Positions 7,881 through 16,181 are shown, counted from the first letter of the stretch. The stretch: DNA of 64,000 bases from CAMLHU01 sp049680185 (GCA_049680185.1 JBAUHI010000020.1:1-64000); one strand, 5' to 3'. Notes: generated from the sequence alone by a model not told the origin. Program-made: numbers and translations.

Positions 7881-8998
7881 GGTGCGAAGAGCTTGCGCCC
7901 ATACGGCACAATCTTGGACACGCGACGAGAAGCGTTGATCCCGGACCCCGAATTGTTGTAGAACTCGGGATCCTTCCAAAGGCCCCGCGCTTTGTCACGG
8001 ACCACCGTCGCATCGGCGCCATCGAGGAGCTTGTAGTTGTAGCCCACCCCCAACGCAATCGCCTCGAACGCGGAGACAGAGAAGCCGCCAACCGCGCGGG
8101 CGCGCGTAGCGTCATACTTGCGAAAAGCTTCATCGCCAAGCTGCTCCTTGAGAAGCTGGAAAGTCGCGCGGAACGCTGCAGCTTCGCCGGAGGCGTCAAA
8201 GCTCTTGTCGTTCGCCAGTGCAGAGGCCTGCTCGGTCAAGAAATCACCTATGTCGCCGAGACCACTAAGGTGTTTCTCAGCAATCGTGCGAAATACTACA
8301 AACCGCAGGACAAGCTCCATGTTGTATTGTTCGTCAGCGGCACGTTCGGAAAGGGCTACGCATTCTCTGAAGTTGGCGTCCTCGCTAAGTTCCTTGAGCC
8401 AGCGATAGCGCTCCTTGTTCAGCATAACGACAATGCTGTTGCGGACCTCCTGATCTGCCAACTGTGAGCCGCCAGTGTTGAGCCTTTGGAAGAGCTCGTA
8501 CTTCGCGGTGGCCGCGCTCTCGGCCAAGATGATGCTCACGTCGATCTTCGACCGCTTGATGAGCAGGCGTTGTGCTTGAGTAAGTGACTGATCGGGGTGG
8601 GCGTCATCCTCCCATCTCTTGCCTTGAAGGGAGGGGAGATACTGGGTCTTCGCGAGAGCAAGAGGCTGAAGCAGCTTATCGGAGTCATCCCTAAGGATGC
8701 CCGCAAACTCGAATACCGTTGAGAGGCGCTGGACCCCGTCCACGACATCCCAGATGCCACTCGGCTGCTGAGCGACGAAGATTGGCGGAATCGGAATGCC
8801 TAGTAGAACAGATTCAATTAGGCGCGACTTTTGCCCAAGGCTCCAGCGAAAGAAGCGCTGGAACTCTGGATGAATATCCATTTCCTTGCGCTCGTAAATG
8901 CTCATCCACTCGCCGAGAGACAGAGCGTAGGCATCGGTTCTGATGTCGGCGCGTGCTTTGTCTATCTGCTTTTGGAGAGACGGTTGCTCCACAACCAT
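7877..8998 (-). CDS. DUF262 (ParB/GmrSD-N-like) protein of a defence pair
   Basis: 373 residues. The DUF262 signature is clear: IHPEFQRFFRWSLGQKSRLIESVLLGIPIPPIF at about 42-74, then DGVQR at 87-91 (the DGQQR nucleotide-binding motif with Q to V at the third place), LFQRLNTGG and DQEVRNS. The family includes the GmrSD restriction protein N-domain and uses NTP-dependent sensing or cleavage. It is the first gene of a two-gene cassette with the HEPN RNase, and starts 70 bases after the GTTGGGC core at 9068-9074. Expected role: sensor/regulator or nuclease of an anti-phage module. Confidence 0.8.
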   Translation of the reverse strand: MVVEQPSLQKQIDKARADIRTDAYALSLGEWMSIYERKEMDIHPEFQRFFRWSLGQKSRLIESVLLGIPIPPIFVAQQPSGIWDVVDGVQRLSTVFEFAGILRDDSDKLLQPLALAKTQYLPSLQGKRWEDDAHPDQSLTQAQRLLIKRSKIDVSIILAESAATAKYELFQRLNTGGSQLADQEVRNSIVVMLNKERYRWLKELSEDANFRECVALSERAADEQYNMELVLRFVVFRTIAEKHLSGLGDIGDFLTEQASALANDKSFDASGEAAAFRATFQLLKEQLGDEAFRKYDATRARAVGGFSVSAFEAIALGVGYNYKLLDGADATVVRDKARGLWKDPEFYNNSGSGINASRRVSKIVPYGRKLFAP

Positions 8999-9067
8999 CG
9001 GTGTGACCCTCGGTGAGTGGTTATGTCGACTGGTGGACTGAGGACGGTACTAAGGTTGTGTAGTGGT

Positions 9068-9139
9068 GCCCAACGACGACGGAGCAGCTGCGCGCCGGGA
9101 AGCAATATCTAGCGCGCGAGCTGCCTTCGGTTGTTAGGC
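9068..9139 (-). repeat. Compact attC-like site between cassettes 1 and 2 (72 bp)
   Basis: Minus-strand ends are GCCTAAC (9139-9133) and GTTGGGC (9074-9068). Inside, GCAGCTCGCGCGC pairs with GCGCGCAGCTGC over 12 pairs with one extra unpaired base, leaving a short terminal loop. Size, ends and extrahelical base are those of a typical mobile-integron attC. The zinc-ribbon gene reads through the first end and stops in the stem. Confidence 0.8.
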
Positions 9140-9369
9140 ATCGCGGCCGCTCGTTTGTCATTCCCTCGAAGTCTCGATGCCGTCCATATATGGTAGAGCG
9201 CTTTGTAGGATTTGCCGCAAGAATCGCAGGTAAACCAAGATGTTCTGTTTGTTGCAAGGCCGAGAGTCACGAAAGTTGCGAGACCCTCGGCAATGCCTCC
9301 GTCGAAGCTCCAGTATCTATCGTCGTGACCGCAGTGCAGGCACGTGAGCTTCAGCTGATGATAGGCCAT
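9109..9369 (-). CDS. Small zinc-ribbon protein, first visible cassette gene
   Basis: 86 residues. Two C-x2-C knuckles, CLHCGHDD at about 10-13 and FTCDSCGKSY near 48-51, form a zinc ribbon, with a glycine-rich middle between them. No membrane segment. Function unknown. The last ten codons (MPNNRRQLAR) lie inside the attC-like palindrome, so the C-terminus is set by the recombination site. The start ATG is 174 bases from the nearest upstream GTTAGGC, an unusually long leader for a cassette. Confidence 0.6.
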   Translation of the reverse strand: MAYHQLKLTCLHCGHDDRYWSFDGGIAEGLATFVTLGLATNRTSWFTCDSCGKSYKALYHIWTASRLRGNDKRAAAMPNNRRQLAR

Positions 9370-9683
9370 TGGGACCCGTCCTCGTCGCGACCATCAGATG
9401 TGTCCGCCGTTCATTTCTGGGCGGTGTTGGCGCCGGCGAATGAGAGGAGTCCTGAGGCTCCATCCGACTTCCGCCAGAGAGCCCCGTAGTTCTTCCAAGA
9501 ATATACAGGAGCCATCGACTAGCCTCCAAGACAGTGGCGCATGCCTAACCATGGATTGGACTGCACAGCATCGGATAGAATGACCACCTGCCGCGAATCC
9601 GTTCTGCCGGACTGAGCATTCGCCACCCCACCCGTCACACCTAACACCTAACACCTAGCACCTAGTACCTCCCACCCACCAAC
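9370..9683. repeat. Array margin: GTTAGGC core and 7-bp repeats after the RsbU-like gene
   Basis: No convincing gene here. On the minus strand GTTAGGC occurs at 9549-9543, possibly the right limit of the cassette array, but no complementary RYYYAAC partner is visible to its right. At about 9636-9680 a heptad tract, ACACCTA three times, then GCACCTA and GTACCTC, ends at the stop of the phosphatase gene. Its outer edge CCCACCCGTCACACCTA recurs at 17995 and, nearly, at 20590. Confidence 0.55.
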
Positions 9684-10886
9684 TCACCCGATCGTCCGCG
9701 TCGCCGCGAGCAGTGTCAGGTCGTCGTGCGGCTCGGCCGCGCCGCTGAATGTCCGGACGGCGTCGACGACGCCCTGCACCACTGCAGGGGCCGATGCGCC
9801 GCTCAAGCGGAGCGCCGCGTAGAGTCGTTCGTTGCCGAACGCCTCGCCGGCGGGGTTCCGCGCCTCGACCAATCCGTCTGTGAATGCAAAGAGGCAGTGA
9901 TCGCGCTCCAGCTTCCCCTGCCCCGTGGTGAAGACCTGTTCCGGGAGGAGACCGAGCGCCGGCCCGGTGGGCCGAAGTGCGAGGGTCGAGCCATCGGGGG
10001 CCACGACAAGAGCGGGCTCGTGACCGGCGTTCAGGTAGTCGAAATACCCGTACATCGGGTCGAGGATGGCGAGGAAGACGGTGGCGAACATGTTGGTGCG
10101 GCCGTGCAGCCGGGCGATGTAGTCGTTGGTGAATCCCGCGACGCGGGTCAGCAGGTCGGCGGGCGTCGCGGCCTCCAGCGACTGGCGGACCAGCGTGCGC
10201 CGCCCACCGATCATCTGGATGGCACCCCCGCCCACGGGGTCGGCGGAGGCGCGGATCAAGCTCCGGAAGAGCGCCATGAAGAGCGCCGCCCCGACCCCCT
10301 TGTCGCACACGTCACCCACGACCATCGCGATGGCGCCGGAAGGAGGGAGCATGAAGACGTCGTAGAAATCCCCCGAGACCTCGCGCGCCGGATGCAGCGC
10401 CGCTGCGAGCGTCACCCCCCGCGTTTCCGGAAGCGATTCGGGTAGGAAGTCCTGCTGGATGCTCCGCGCCACCGCCATCTCGCGCGAAAGGCTCTCTGCC
10501 TCCCGCAGCCGCCTCCGATCGAGCGCAGCTCGCAGGCGGGCCCGGAGCATCGCGGGGCTCGACACCCGGGAGAGATGATCATCGGCACCGAGCTCGAGCC
10601 ACCGCGAGATGGTCGCTACGTCGTCCGCCGCCGCCACTGCGACGACAGGGAGCGACGCCAGCTCGGCGTCCCGCCGGAGCGCCTCCAGGAAGCGCTGACC
10701 CTCGGCACCCGCGTGCTCTGCGTCCACCATCACGAGGTCGAACGGTGCTGCCCGAAGCTTTGGCATCGCCGCTTCGCTCCCGACGATGTCGACGGCATAC
10801 CCCTCCGCCCCGACCTGGGCACTCAGGCCGTCGCGCTCCGTTGAGGCGGGGCCGACGATCAGCACTCGTGTTGTTGGTGTGGTCAT
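9684..10886 (-). CDS. Response-regulator receiver + SpoIIE/PP2C serine phosphatase (RsbU-like)
   Basis: 400 residues. Residues 1-122 are a receiver domain with phospho-acceptor Asp55 (VMVDAEH), but the conserved Lys-Pro is replaced by Arg-Val (HLSRVSSP), so signalling may be altered. Residues about 150-395 are a SpoIIE phosphatase with metal-binding acids in VSGDFYDVF, VVGDVCDKGVGAALFM and HDDLTLLA. Such proteins dephosphorylate STAS anti-sigma antagonists in partner-switching. The likely substrate type is present at 16922-17704 (STAS half). Cytosolic. Followed by a heptad repeat tract. Confidence 0.85.
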   Translation of the reverse strand: MTTPTTRVLIVGPASTERDGLSAQVGAEGYAVDIVGSEAAMPKLRAAPFDLVMVDAEHAGAEGQRFLEALRRDAELASLPVVAVAAADDVATISRWLELGADDHLSRVSSPAMLRARLRAALDRRRLREAESLSREMAVARSIQQDFLPESLPETRGVTLAAALHPAREVSGDFYDVFMLPPSGAIAMVVGDVCDKGVGAALFMALFRSLIRASADPVGGGAIQMIGGRRTLVRQSLEAATPADLLTRVAGFTNDYIARLHGRTNMFATVFLAILDPMYGYFDYLNAGHEPALVVAPDGSTLALRPTGPALGLLPEQVFTTGQGKLERDHCLFAFTDGLVEARNPAGEAFGNERLYAALRLSGASAPAVVQGVVDAVRTFSGAAEPHDDLTLLAATRTIG

Positions 10887-10918
10887 ATCGCGGAAGATAC
10901 GGTCAGCTGGGGAGGGGG

Positions 10919-11929
10919 CTAGGCCCGGTCGAGCATGTTGAGCTGCCAGAGGTCCCGCGTGCTGGTAAGGAGGAAGGGCCTCAAGGCCAGCAGCCCCACC
11001 TTCCCGATGCTCCGCTCCAGATACCTGAGCTCGTCGAACTTCTCCTTGAGCGCCGGATCAGGCTCGGCCTCGAATCCCGCCTCCCGCATCATCAAGAGCC
11101 CCTTGGCCCGGATGGCGAGCTCGGCCCGGAGCCGGAGAAGGCACATCATGTCGACGATGACCTCGGCCGGAAAGCGGCTGCGCACCGTGGTGAGATACTT
11201 GCCCACCGGCGTGCCCGCCACCTGCCCCGCCCGCACCGCCCGCAGCAACTCCTGGTCGGTGTCGAAGCCGGTGCCGAGCCACGACCGCGTCTCCCGCTCG
11301 CTCTGCTGGAACACCAGGATGCAGAGCCACGGAAAGACCAGCACGATCAGCGCCGTAGCGAGGAGGGGCTGCAGCAGGAAGTGATTGTAGAGCGAGTGCA
11401 GGACGATCGCGACGCCGAGTCCGGGGAGGATGAGCCAGGGGCGAGGCGCCGGGGTCCGGTCGTAGAGCGCCTTGGAGACCATCGCCATGATGGCCGTGGC
11501 CCCGCCGTGCATGATCGCGGTGCCGAACCCCCGCACTATCCAGGTCCACACCGTCGCGTCAGGGCTCACCCGCAGGTAGTACACGTTCTCCAGGAACGCG
11601 AAGCCGGTGCCGATCGCGAATCCGATGATGGCGGCGTCGACGACGAACCCGACCCGATCCCGGAAGAGCAGGTATAGGAAGAAGGCGGCCTTGAGCGATT
11701 CCTCAACGATCGGCGCGCCGTACAGGGAGTACCCGGCCGGCTGGAGGCCGAGGGAGGCGCGGGGGCCCAGGTAGACCAGGTAGGCGGTGGCCGCGGCGAG
11801 GATGCCAGCGCCGACCGACAGCAGCACCGCCCGGAACGCCACGAGCTTGTAGCTGTCGATCAGCACCAGCGATACGAGCAGCAGGAACACCGGCAGGATG
11901 CTCACGGCCACTGCGAGCAGGATCTTCAC
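10919..11929 (-). CDS. PrsW-family intramembrane metalloprotease
   Basis: 336 residues with about eight membrane helices in residues 1-215. The family motifs are present: EESLKAA (EExxK, residues 76-80), GTGFAFLENVYY, IMHGGATAIMAM and a late HSLYNHF, which supply the metal-binding Glu and His residues. PrsW cleaves membrane anti-sigma factors inside the membrane. A soluble tail of about 100 residues follows. GTG at 11929 overlaps the upstream TGA (GTGA), the coupling style used throughout this window; an ATG at 11953 is the alternative. An ECF sigma/anti-sigma pair lies two genes upstream, a possible target by inference. Confidence 0.8.
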   Translation of the reverse strand: MKILLAVAVSILPVFLLLVSLVLIDSYKLVAFRAVLLSVGAGILAAATAYLVYLGPRASLGLQPAGYSLYGAPIVEESLKAAFFLYLLFRDRVGFVVDAAIIGFAIGTGFAFLENVYYLRVSPDATVWTWIVRGFGTAIMHGGATAIMAMVSKALYDRTPAPRPWLILPGLGVAIVLHSLYNHFLLQPLLATALIVLVFPWLCILVFQQSERETRSWLGTGFDTDQELLRAVRAGQVAGTPVGKYLTTVRSRFPAEVIVDMMCLLRLRAELAIRAKGLLMMREAGFEAEPDPALKEKFDELRYLERSIGKVGLLALRPFLLTSTRDLWQLNMLDRA

Positions 11930-14904
11930 ATGATCTTGAACGAGAACATCCATTCGTTGTGGCGTGGCACGCCCTTCCCCTCTGCCACCGCAAATCCGAG
12001 CGACAATGTGGACTCGAGGTGGGAGAGGGTCACCAGCCGGAAGTCGGCCTGGGCGCCGATGCTGCCGATCGAGGTCCGGAGGCCGGGGTCATCGACGTCG
12101 GTCACGAGCCCCGTCGCCAGGAGCGAGAGGGAGGCCCAGTTGAGGTAGAAGGTCGGGATCCCGATCTGGCGGAAGTGGAGCGGCGGCGATGCCAGCTCCA
12201 CCTGGGCCCGCCCGTAGCTGGCACCGCTCGCGCTGTTGATCCCGACACCTGGGAAGCTTTCGACATTACGGAACTGCTGGATGTCCCGGTCGTCCACCCA
12301 GTTGTTGCCGAACCCGCCGAAGTAGAACCGGGCGTTCGGATCGGTCTTGTCTCCGGTGAGCGCCGTTCCCGCCGAGGCCCGGACCCAGAGCGACGAGTGA
12401 TCGAGTGGCAGGAGGACGCCCTTTGCGGCATCGAGGTTGATGCGGGGGAAGAGCGCTCCGTTGACCTGGTTGCCCTGCACGGTGAGCCCCCAGGTCGTCC
12501 CCAGTTCGTCAGTGACGGCGCCGAGGGTGCGCCGGAGCGACTGGTAGTCGAGCTTCGCGGAGTACTCGACGAGGCTGGAGGTCGGGGTCAACACTCCCTG
12601 GTACTGCGGCAGCGTCTGCAGGCCGCCGTATCCCGCCACCCGCAGGGTGTAGGACAGGTCCCGTGGCGCATCGAGGAGAAGGTTGCCCTTGTACTGCACC
12701 GCGAGTGAGTACCCGCGGTAGCTCACCTTGGTGGGTCCGAAGAGGTCGTAGAAGTCGGCCCGGTTGAGTGCCGCGGAGATGCGCCAGTTCCAGTGCCGGA
12801 AGACCGCGCGCAGGTGGAGGCGCTCGGCCGCCGTGTCCTGGGTGGGGGAATAGGACGAGGTCACGTCGAGCGACGTCGTGCCGACCCGATCCGAGAGGTT
12901 GAACCGCAGACCGCCCGCCACGCCGGTCTTCCCCTCCGCGTCCTCGTACCCTTCCACGACCGGATAGAGGTTGTCGAGCTTGAAGTTGTGGAACCAGCTG
13001 TAGGTGCCGGAGTCCGTCGCGATCGAGTCCAGATCGATCTGCGAGGACGGCGGCGGCATCCAGGTCTGGACCTCGGGCCGCTTCTCGGCGATCTCGTTGC
13101 CCAGAAAGCGGATCGCACTGACCTTCGCCTGCACCGCGTTCGGGATCATCGCGGGGATGAATCCGCGGGCCGTGTACTGGAAGACGACGATGGAGTCGGC
13201 GCTGACGGGGACCGGCTTGAAGAAGCCCGTCTCCGCGTTGCTCAGCGGCTCCATCACCTGCCGGTCGAGGTCGTAGCGGAAGATGTTGGAAACGCCGGAG
13301 TAGTAAGAGGAGCCGTAGAGGAACTTGCCGTCGGGAGAGAAGACGAAGTTGGACGGCGACCAGTCGCCGAACTCGTAGAGGACCTGGTGGGTGGTGTCCC
13401 CCGCGAGGAGTGCCGCGGTGTTCATCCGCACCAGCCGCTGGGACCCGTCGATCTCCGACTGCGACCCGATCAAGGTGGTGCCATCGGGTGAGAGGTCGAT
13501 GTCGAAGAGGTCCCGTCCGTAGGGGAGTGTCTGGACCTGGGCCCACTCGGTGTAGGGATAGGGGATCCGGACCAGGGTCGAGAAGCCGTTGTCGTGCCGG
13601 ACGCCCCAGAGCGAGCGATCCGCCGTGTTGAAGGCCAAGTCGCCGATCCGGGCGCTGTGGAGCAGGAGCCGGGAGTGGCCGGTCTTCAGGTCCAGGGCGC
13701 GGAGGCTCCGCCAGTCGGCGTTGTTGGTGGTGTAGAACATCGTGTGTGAGGCGGGATCATACGCCGGCGAGGTCACCGCGTATCCCGATGCCCCCTGGAT
13801 CGTCGAGATCCGGTGGATCCGTCCCGATGCGACATCGATGGAGGCGATGGCGGCTTCCTGGCCCGGGTAGCGGATGGCCACGTAGATGGCGCGGCTGGTG
13901 GAGTCGTAGAAGCCCCGGGACACCGATCCGAGCGCCCGATCGGTGAGCGGGCGTGCCGTGGTGGTCGGATTCTGCCGTATGGAGTCGAGGTTGGCCTGCT
14001 GAAAGTCGCGCTCCCACGCGATCCAGCGCGCCCACTCGTCCGAGAGCGAGCGGCCATACACGTGCTTGAACTGGGTCGAGAAGTAGCGCCGGCTGTCCGG
14101 CGTCCGGTTGTACCACGCCAGCAGGCTGTCGGTCCCGTAGCGGAGGGCCAGGTAGCTGACGAAGCGTGTCCCGTAGAGATACGAGTTGACGCCCACCTGG
14201 AAGTCGACGGTGGTCCCCTCGGATTCGAGGCCGACGACGTCGTAGATCCTGCCGCTGTCGCGTACCAGGGTGCGGAACACCATCTCGTCGTACGGCCCGA
14301 TGACCCGACCGAGGCCGCCGTTCATCCAGGTCTCGAGATAGACCGCGATCCCCTCAAGGTACCAGCGCGGTGCGTACCACCGCGGCGTGGTCAGGTACCC
14401 GAAGAGCATCGACGGCGGCTCCTCGGCGTTGGGGGTCACCTTGCCGAAGAAGATCGAGCGGTAGAAGCGGTCGGACGCGGTGGGTTTGTCCACGGTGACG
14501 ATGTGGGTCATCTCGTGGTTGAGCGAGGACGCCATCCGTTCGGGGGCCGGTCCCGATTCGTATTCGTGGGCGTACGGCTCGATCCCGATGGTGATCGAAT
14601 TCTCCGGGACCGGCCGCGCGCCCGCGTTGCCGTAGTGCCAGAGGTCGTGCATCAGCACGTTGATCTTGCCGTCCGGCGTCCAGTTCCAGAGCCGGCGGTG
14701 GAACTGCAGAGAATTCTCGAAACTCCGGGCCACCTGGGGGACCAGGTAGGACTGGAGCGGCGAGGTGTAGACCAGCCGCATGTCCTTGGTCTCGAAGGTC
14801 TGGAATTGGGCCGCGAGGGCGGCGGGTGCTCCCATCCCAACGCACACGAGGAGGGCGAGTGCGTGGCCGCGATACTGCTTCAACAAGATGATGGGTGGGG
14901 TCAC
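11926..14904 (-). CDS. Exported peptidase-MA/beta-propeller/outer-membrane-barrel protein
   Basis: About 992 residues. A signal peptide precedes AAQFQTF. A gluzincin-like zinc site HEMTH is at about 130-134 with the downstream WYLEGIAVYLE glutamate helix. TolB-like propeller blades occupy about 330-600 (LSPDGTTLIGSQ, FSPDGKFLYGSS). The last 300 residues are alternating beta strands ending in an aromatic-rich strand (EWMFSFKI), typical of an outer-membrane barrel. Starts are uncertain: a GTG at 14904 or TTG near 14883 follow a terminator, while an ORF start at 14994 would lie before it. It probably acts as a surface-anchored protease or binding protein. Confidence 0.75.
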   Translation of the reverse strand: MTPPIILLKQYRGHALALLVCVGMGAPAALAAQFQTFETKDMRLVYTSPLQSYLVPQVARSFENSLQFHRRLWNWTPDGKINVLMHDLWHYGNAGARPVPENSITIGIEPYAHEYESGPAPERMASSLNHEMTHIVTVDKPTASDRFYRSIFFGKVTPNAEEPPSMLFGYLTTPRWYAPRWYLEGIAVYLETWMNGGLGRVIGPYDEMVFRTLVRDSGRIYDVVGLESEGTTVDFQVGVNSYLYGTRFVSYLALRYGTDSLLAWYNRTPDSRRYFSTQFKHVYGRSLSDEWARWIAWERDFQQANLDSIRQNPTTTARPLTDRALGSVSRGFYDSTSRAIYVAIRYPGQEAAIASIDVASGRIHRISTIQGASGYAVTSPAYDPASHTMFYTTNNADWRSLRALDLKTGHSRLLLHSARIGDLAFNTADRSLWGVRHDNGFSTLVRIPYPYTEWAQVQTLPYGRDLFDIDLSPDGTTLIGSQSEIDGSQRLVRMNTAALLAGDTTHQVLYEFGDWSPSNFVFSPDGKFLYGSSYYSGVSNIFRYDLDRQVMEPLSNAETGFFKPVPVSADSIVVFQYTARGFIPAMIPNAVQAKVSAIRFLGNEIAEKRPEVQTWMPPPSSQIDLDSIATDSGTYSWFHNFKLDNLYPVVEGYEDAEGKTGVAGGLRFNLSDRVGTTSLDVTSSYSPTQDTAAERLHLRAVFRHWNWRISAALNRADFYDLFGPTKVSYRGYSLAVQYKGNLLLDAPRDLSYTLRVAGYGGLQTLPQYQGVLTPTSSLVEYSAKLDYQSLRRTLGAVTDELGTTWGLTVQGNQVNGALFPRINLDAAKGVLLPLDHSSLWVRASAGTALTGDKTDPNARFYFGGFGNNWVDDRDIQQFRNVESFPGVGINSASGASYGRAQVELASPPLHFRQIGIPTFYLNWASLSLLATGLVTDVDDPGLRTSIGSIGAQADFRLVTLSHLESTLSLGFAVAEGKGVPRHNEWMFSFKIM

Positions 14905-14922
14905 TTGGAGAATGTATGCAAC

Positions 14923-14954
14923 GAACTCGGCCCCGGTAAGAGCGGGCCGAGTTC
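14923..14954 (-). terminator. Strong hairpin (GAACTCGGCCC / GGGCCGAGTTC)
   Basis: An 11-bp perfect inverted repeat with a 10-base loop, just downstream of the nonapeptide-repeat gene and upstream of the barrel protein start. With the second hairpin at 14967 it most likely terminates the sigma/anti-sigma transcript. The tail is not strongly T-rich, so factor help or attenuation is possible. Confidence 0.6.
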
Positions 14955-14966
14955 GGCATGCGGGGT

Positions 14967-14984
14967 CCCCCACCGGAGTGGGGG
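14967..14984 (-). terminator. Hairpin CCCCCAC / GTGGGGG after the anti-sigma gene
   Basis: A 7-bp perfect stem with a 4-base loop, 17 bases after the stop at 15001. First of two tandem hairpins separating the sigma/anti-sigma unit from the barrel gene. Confidence 0.5.
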
Positions 14985-15000
14985 ATCTGTTCAAGTCAGT

Positions 15001-16179
15001 TCAGTTCTGCGTGCGCATCGCCTGGCTCATGAACGCTTCCGAGAGCGCCTGGCTCCGGGAGAGCGAGCGGAACGCCTCCGCCGACTGCAGCTGCCGGAAC
15101 GCGTCGCTGGCCATGATCGTCCGGTACGCATCGGTGGCCATGATCGACCGGAACGCATCGGACGCCATCACCGTCCGGAAAGCCGCGTTGGCCTGCATCG
15201 AGCGGAACGCCTCGTTGGCCTGCAGCTGACGGAACGCCTCGCTCGCCTGCAGTTGGCGGAACGCCTGGTTGGCCTGCAGCTGGCGGAACTCCGCGTTGGC
15301 CTGGAGGGAGCGGTAGGCCTGGTTCTCCTGCAGCTCCCGCATGGCCTGGGTCGACTGCGCCTCCCGGAAGGCGCCCTGCTGCTGCAGCGTGCGGAACGCC
15401 TCGTTGGCCTGGAGGGAACGATACGCCTCGCTGTTCATCACCGTGCGGTAGGCGTCGCTGTTCATCACGGTGCGATAGGCATCACTGGCCATCACCGTGC
15501 GGTAGGCGTCGCTGGCCATGACCTGGCGGTAGTTGTCGCTCTCCTGCAGCTGCCGGAACGCCGAGTTCCGCATCATCGACCGGAACGCGTCGCTCTGGAC
15601 CAGGCGGAGGATCTCGGGGTTCTGGAAGAGCACCTGGATCTCGGGGTTGTCGATGGTCACGTCGGCCGTGGTCATCGGCCGGCCGTGATACCGCGCGGCC
15701 TGCTGGACCCCTGCCATCCCCGGGTCGCCGCCGATGGTGCCGGCGCCGGCGCCGCTGGGGGGGAAGCCGGTCGCGATGGCGGCGACCACGACGATGGCCG
15801 CAACCACCGCGCTTCCGATCAACATCGTCTTCTTGGTCATGATCGCGTTCTCCATCTGCTCGGGGAAGTACTTGAAGACAGATATCAGTTGGGACAAAGC
15901 GGAACGAATCACAGCGAACGGGTCGGACCACGTCCGGGCCGGGATCGGTGAGGCGCGGGCTGGCCGCTCCAGCGACTCGAGGATGGCCTGCTTGAGCCGG
16001 AGCGGCGGCTCCTCTGTTCGTGCCTGGTCGAAGAGGCGGGCGAGCCGGCGCAGGTCGGCGTCGAGCGCCCGCGCCTCCGGATCGCTGGCCACCAGCGCCC
16101 GGACGAGGGCACTCTCTTCCGGCGTGTTGGCGCCGTCGCTCTCCCGATGGATGAGCTCGACCTGGTCCTTGGTCAGCAT
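15001..16179 (-). CDS. Membrane anti-sigma-like protein with about 24 tandem nonapeptide repeats
   Basis: 392 residues. Residues 1-113 are soluble and helical, resembling anti-sigma N-domains but without zinc ligands (LVRALVASDPEARALDADLRRLARLF). A single membrane helix spans 119-137. From 178 to the end the protein is a 9-residue repeat with consensus [SN][DE]A[FY]Rx[LV][MQ][AN], e.g. SDAYRTVMA, NEAFRSMQA, NQAFRQLQA; about 22 clear copies plus two divergent edges. The gene starts 2 bases after the ECF sigma stop, so it is probably that factor's regulator, with the repeat region outside the membrane. I know of no named family with this repeat. Confidence 0.75.
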   Translation of the reverse strand: MLTKDQVELIHRESDGANTPEESALVRALVASDPEARALDADLRRLARLFDQARTEEPPLRLKQAILESLERPARASPIPARTWSDPFAVIRSALSQLISVFKYFPEQMENAIMTKKTMLIGSAVVAAIVVVAAIATGFPPSGAGAGTIGGDPGMAGVQQAARYHGRPMTTADVTIDNPEIQVLFQNPEILRLVQSDAFRSMMRNSAFRQLQESDNYRQVMASDAYRTVMASDAYRTVMNSDAYRTVMNSEAYRSLQANEAFRTLQQQGAFREAQSTQAMRELQENQAYRSLQANAEFRQLQANQAFRQLQASEAFRQLQANEAFRSMQANAAFRTVMASDAFRSIMATDAYRTIMASDAFRQLQSAEAFRSLSRSQALSEAFMSQAMRTQN

Positions 16180-16181
16180 CG

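Larger units (their letters stand above)
4976..9549 (-). mobile_element. Integrase-less cluster of attC-like sites and gene cassettes (CALIN)
   Basis: Five consecutive minus-strand units each begin a few tens of bases after a GTTRRRY core and end in an imperfect palindrome opened by RYYYAAC or a degenerate form. Boundaries: GTTAGGC at 9543-9549, site 9068-9139, site 7088-7214, site 6371-6507, site 5700-5843. The genes are mutually unrelated, in one orientation, with visibly lower GC than their neighbours. Two of them end inside the attC of their own unit. No tyrosine recombinase or attI is found in the window. Integron cassettes behave this way; the absence of intI makes this a CALIN, either a relic or served by an integrase elsewhere. 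Confidence 0.7.

Noticed and set aside
9317..9654. Small frames reading across the right array margin (9317-9529 and 9394-9654, minus)
   Set aside because: They cross the GTTAGGC core or the zinc-ribbon gene, lack ribosome-binding sites and show no protein-like pattern.
11929..11953. ATG at 11953 as the PrsW start
   Set aside because: It has no Shine-Dalgarno sequence and overlaps the upstream gene by 28 bases; the GTGA overlap at 11929 fits the style of neighbouring genes better, though this is not certain.
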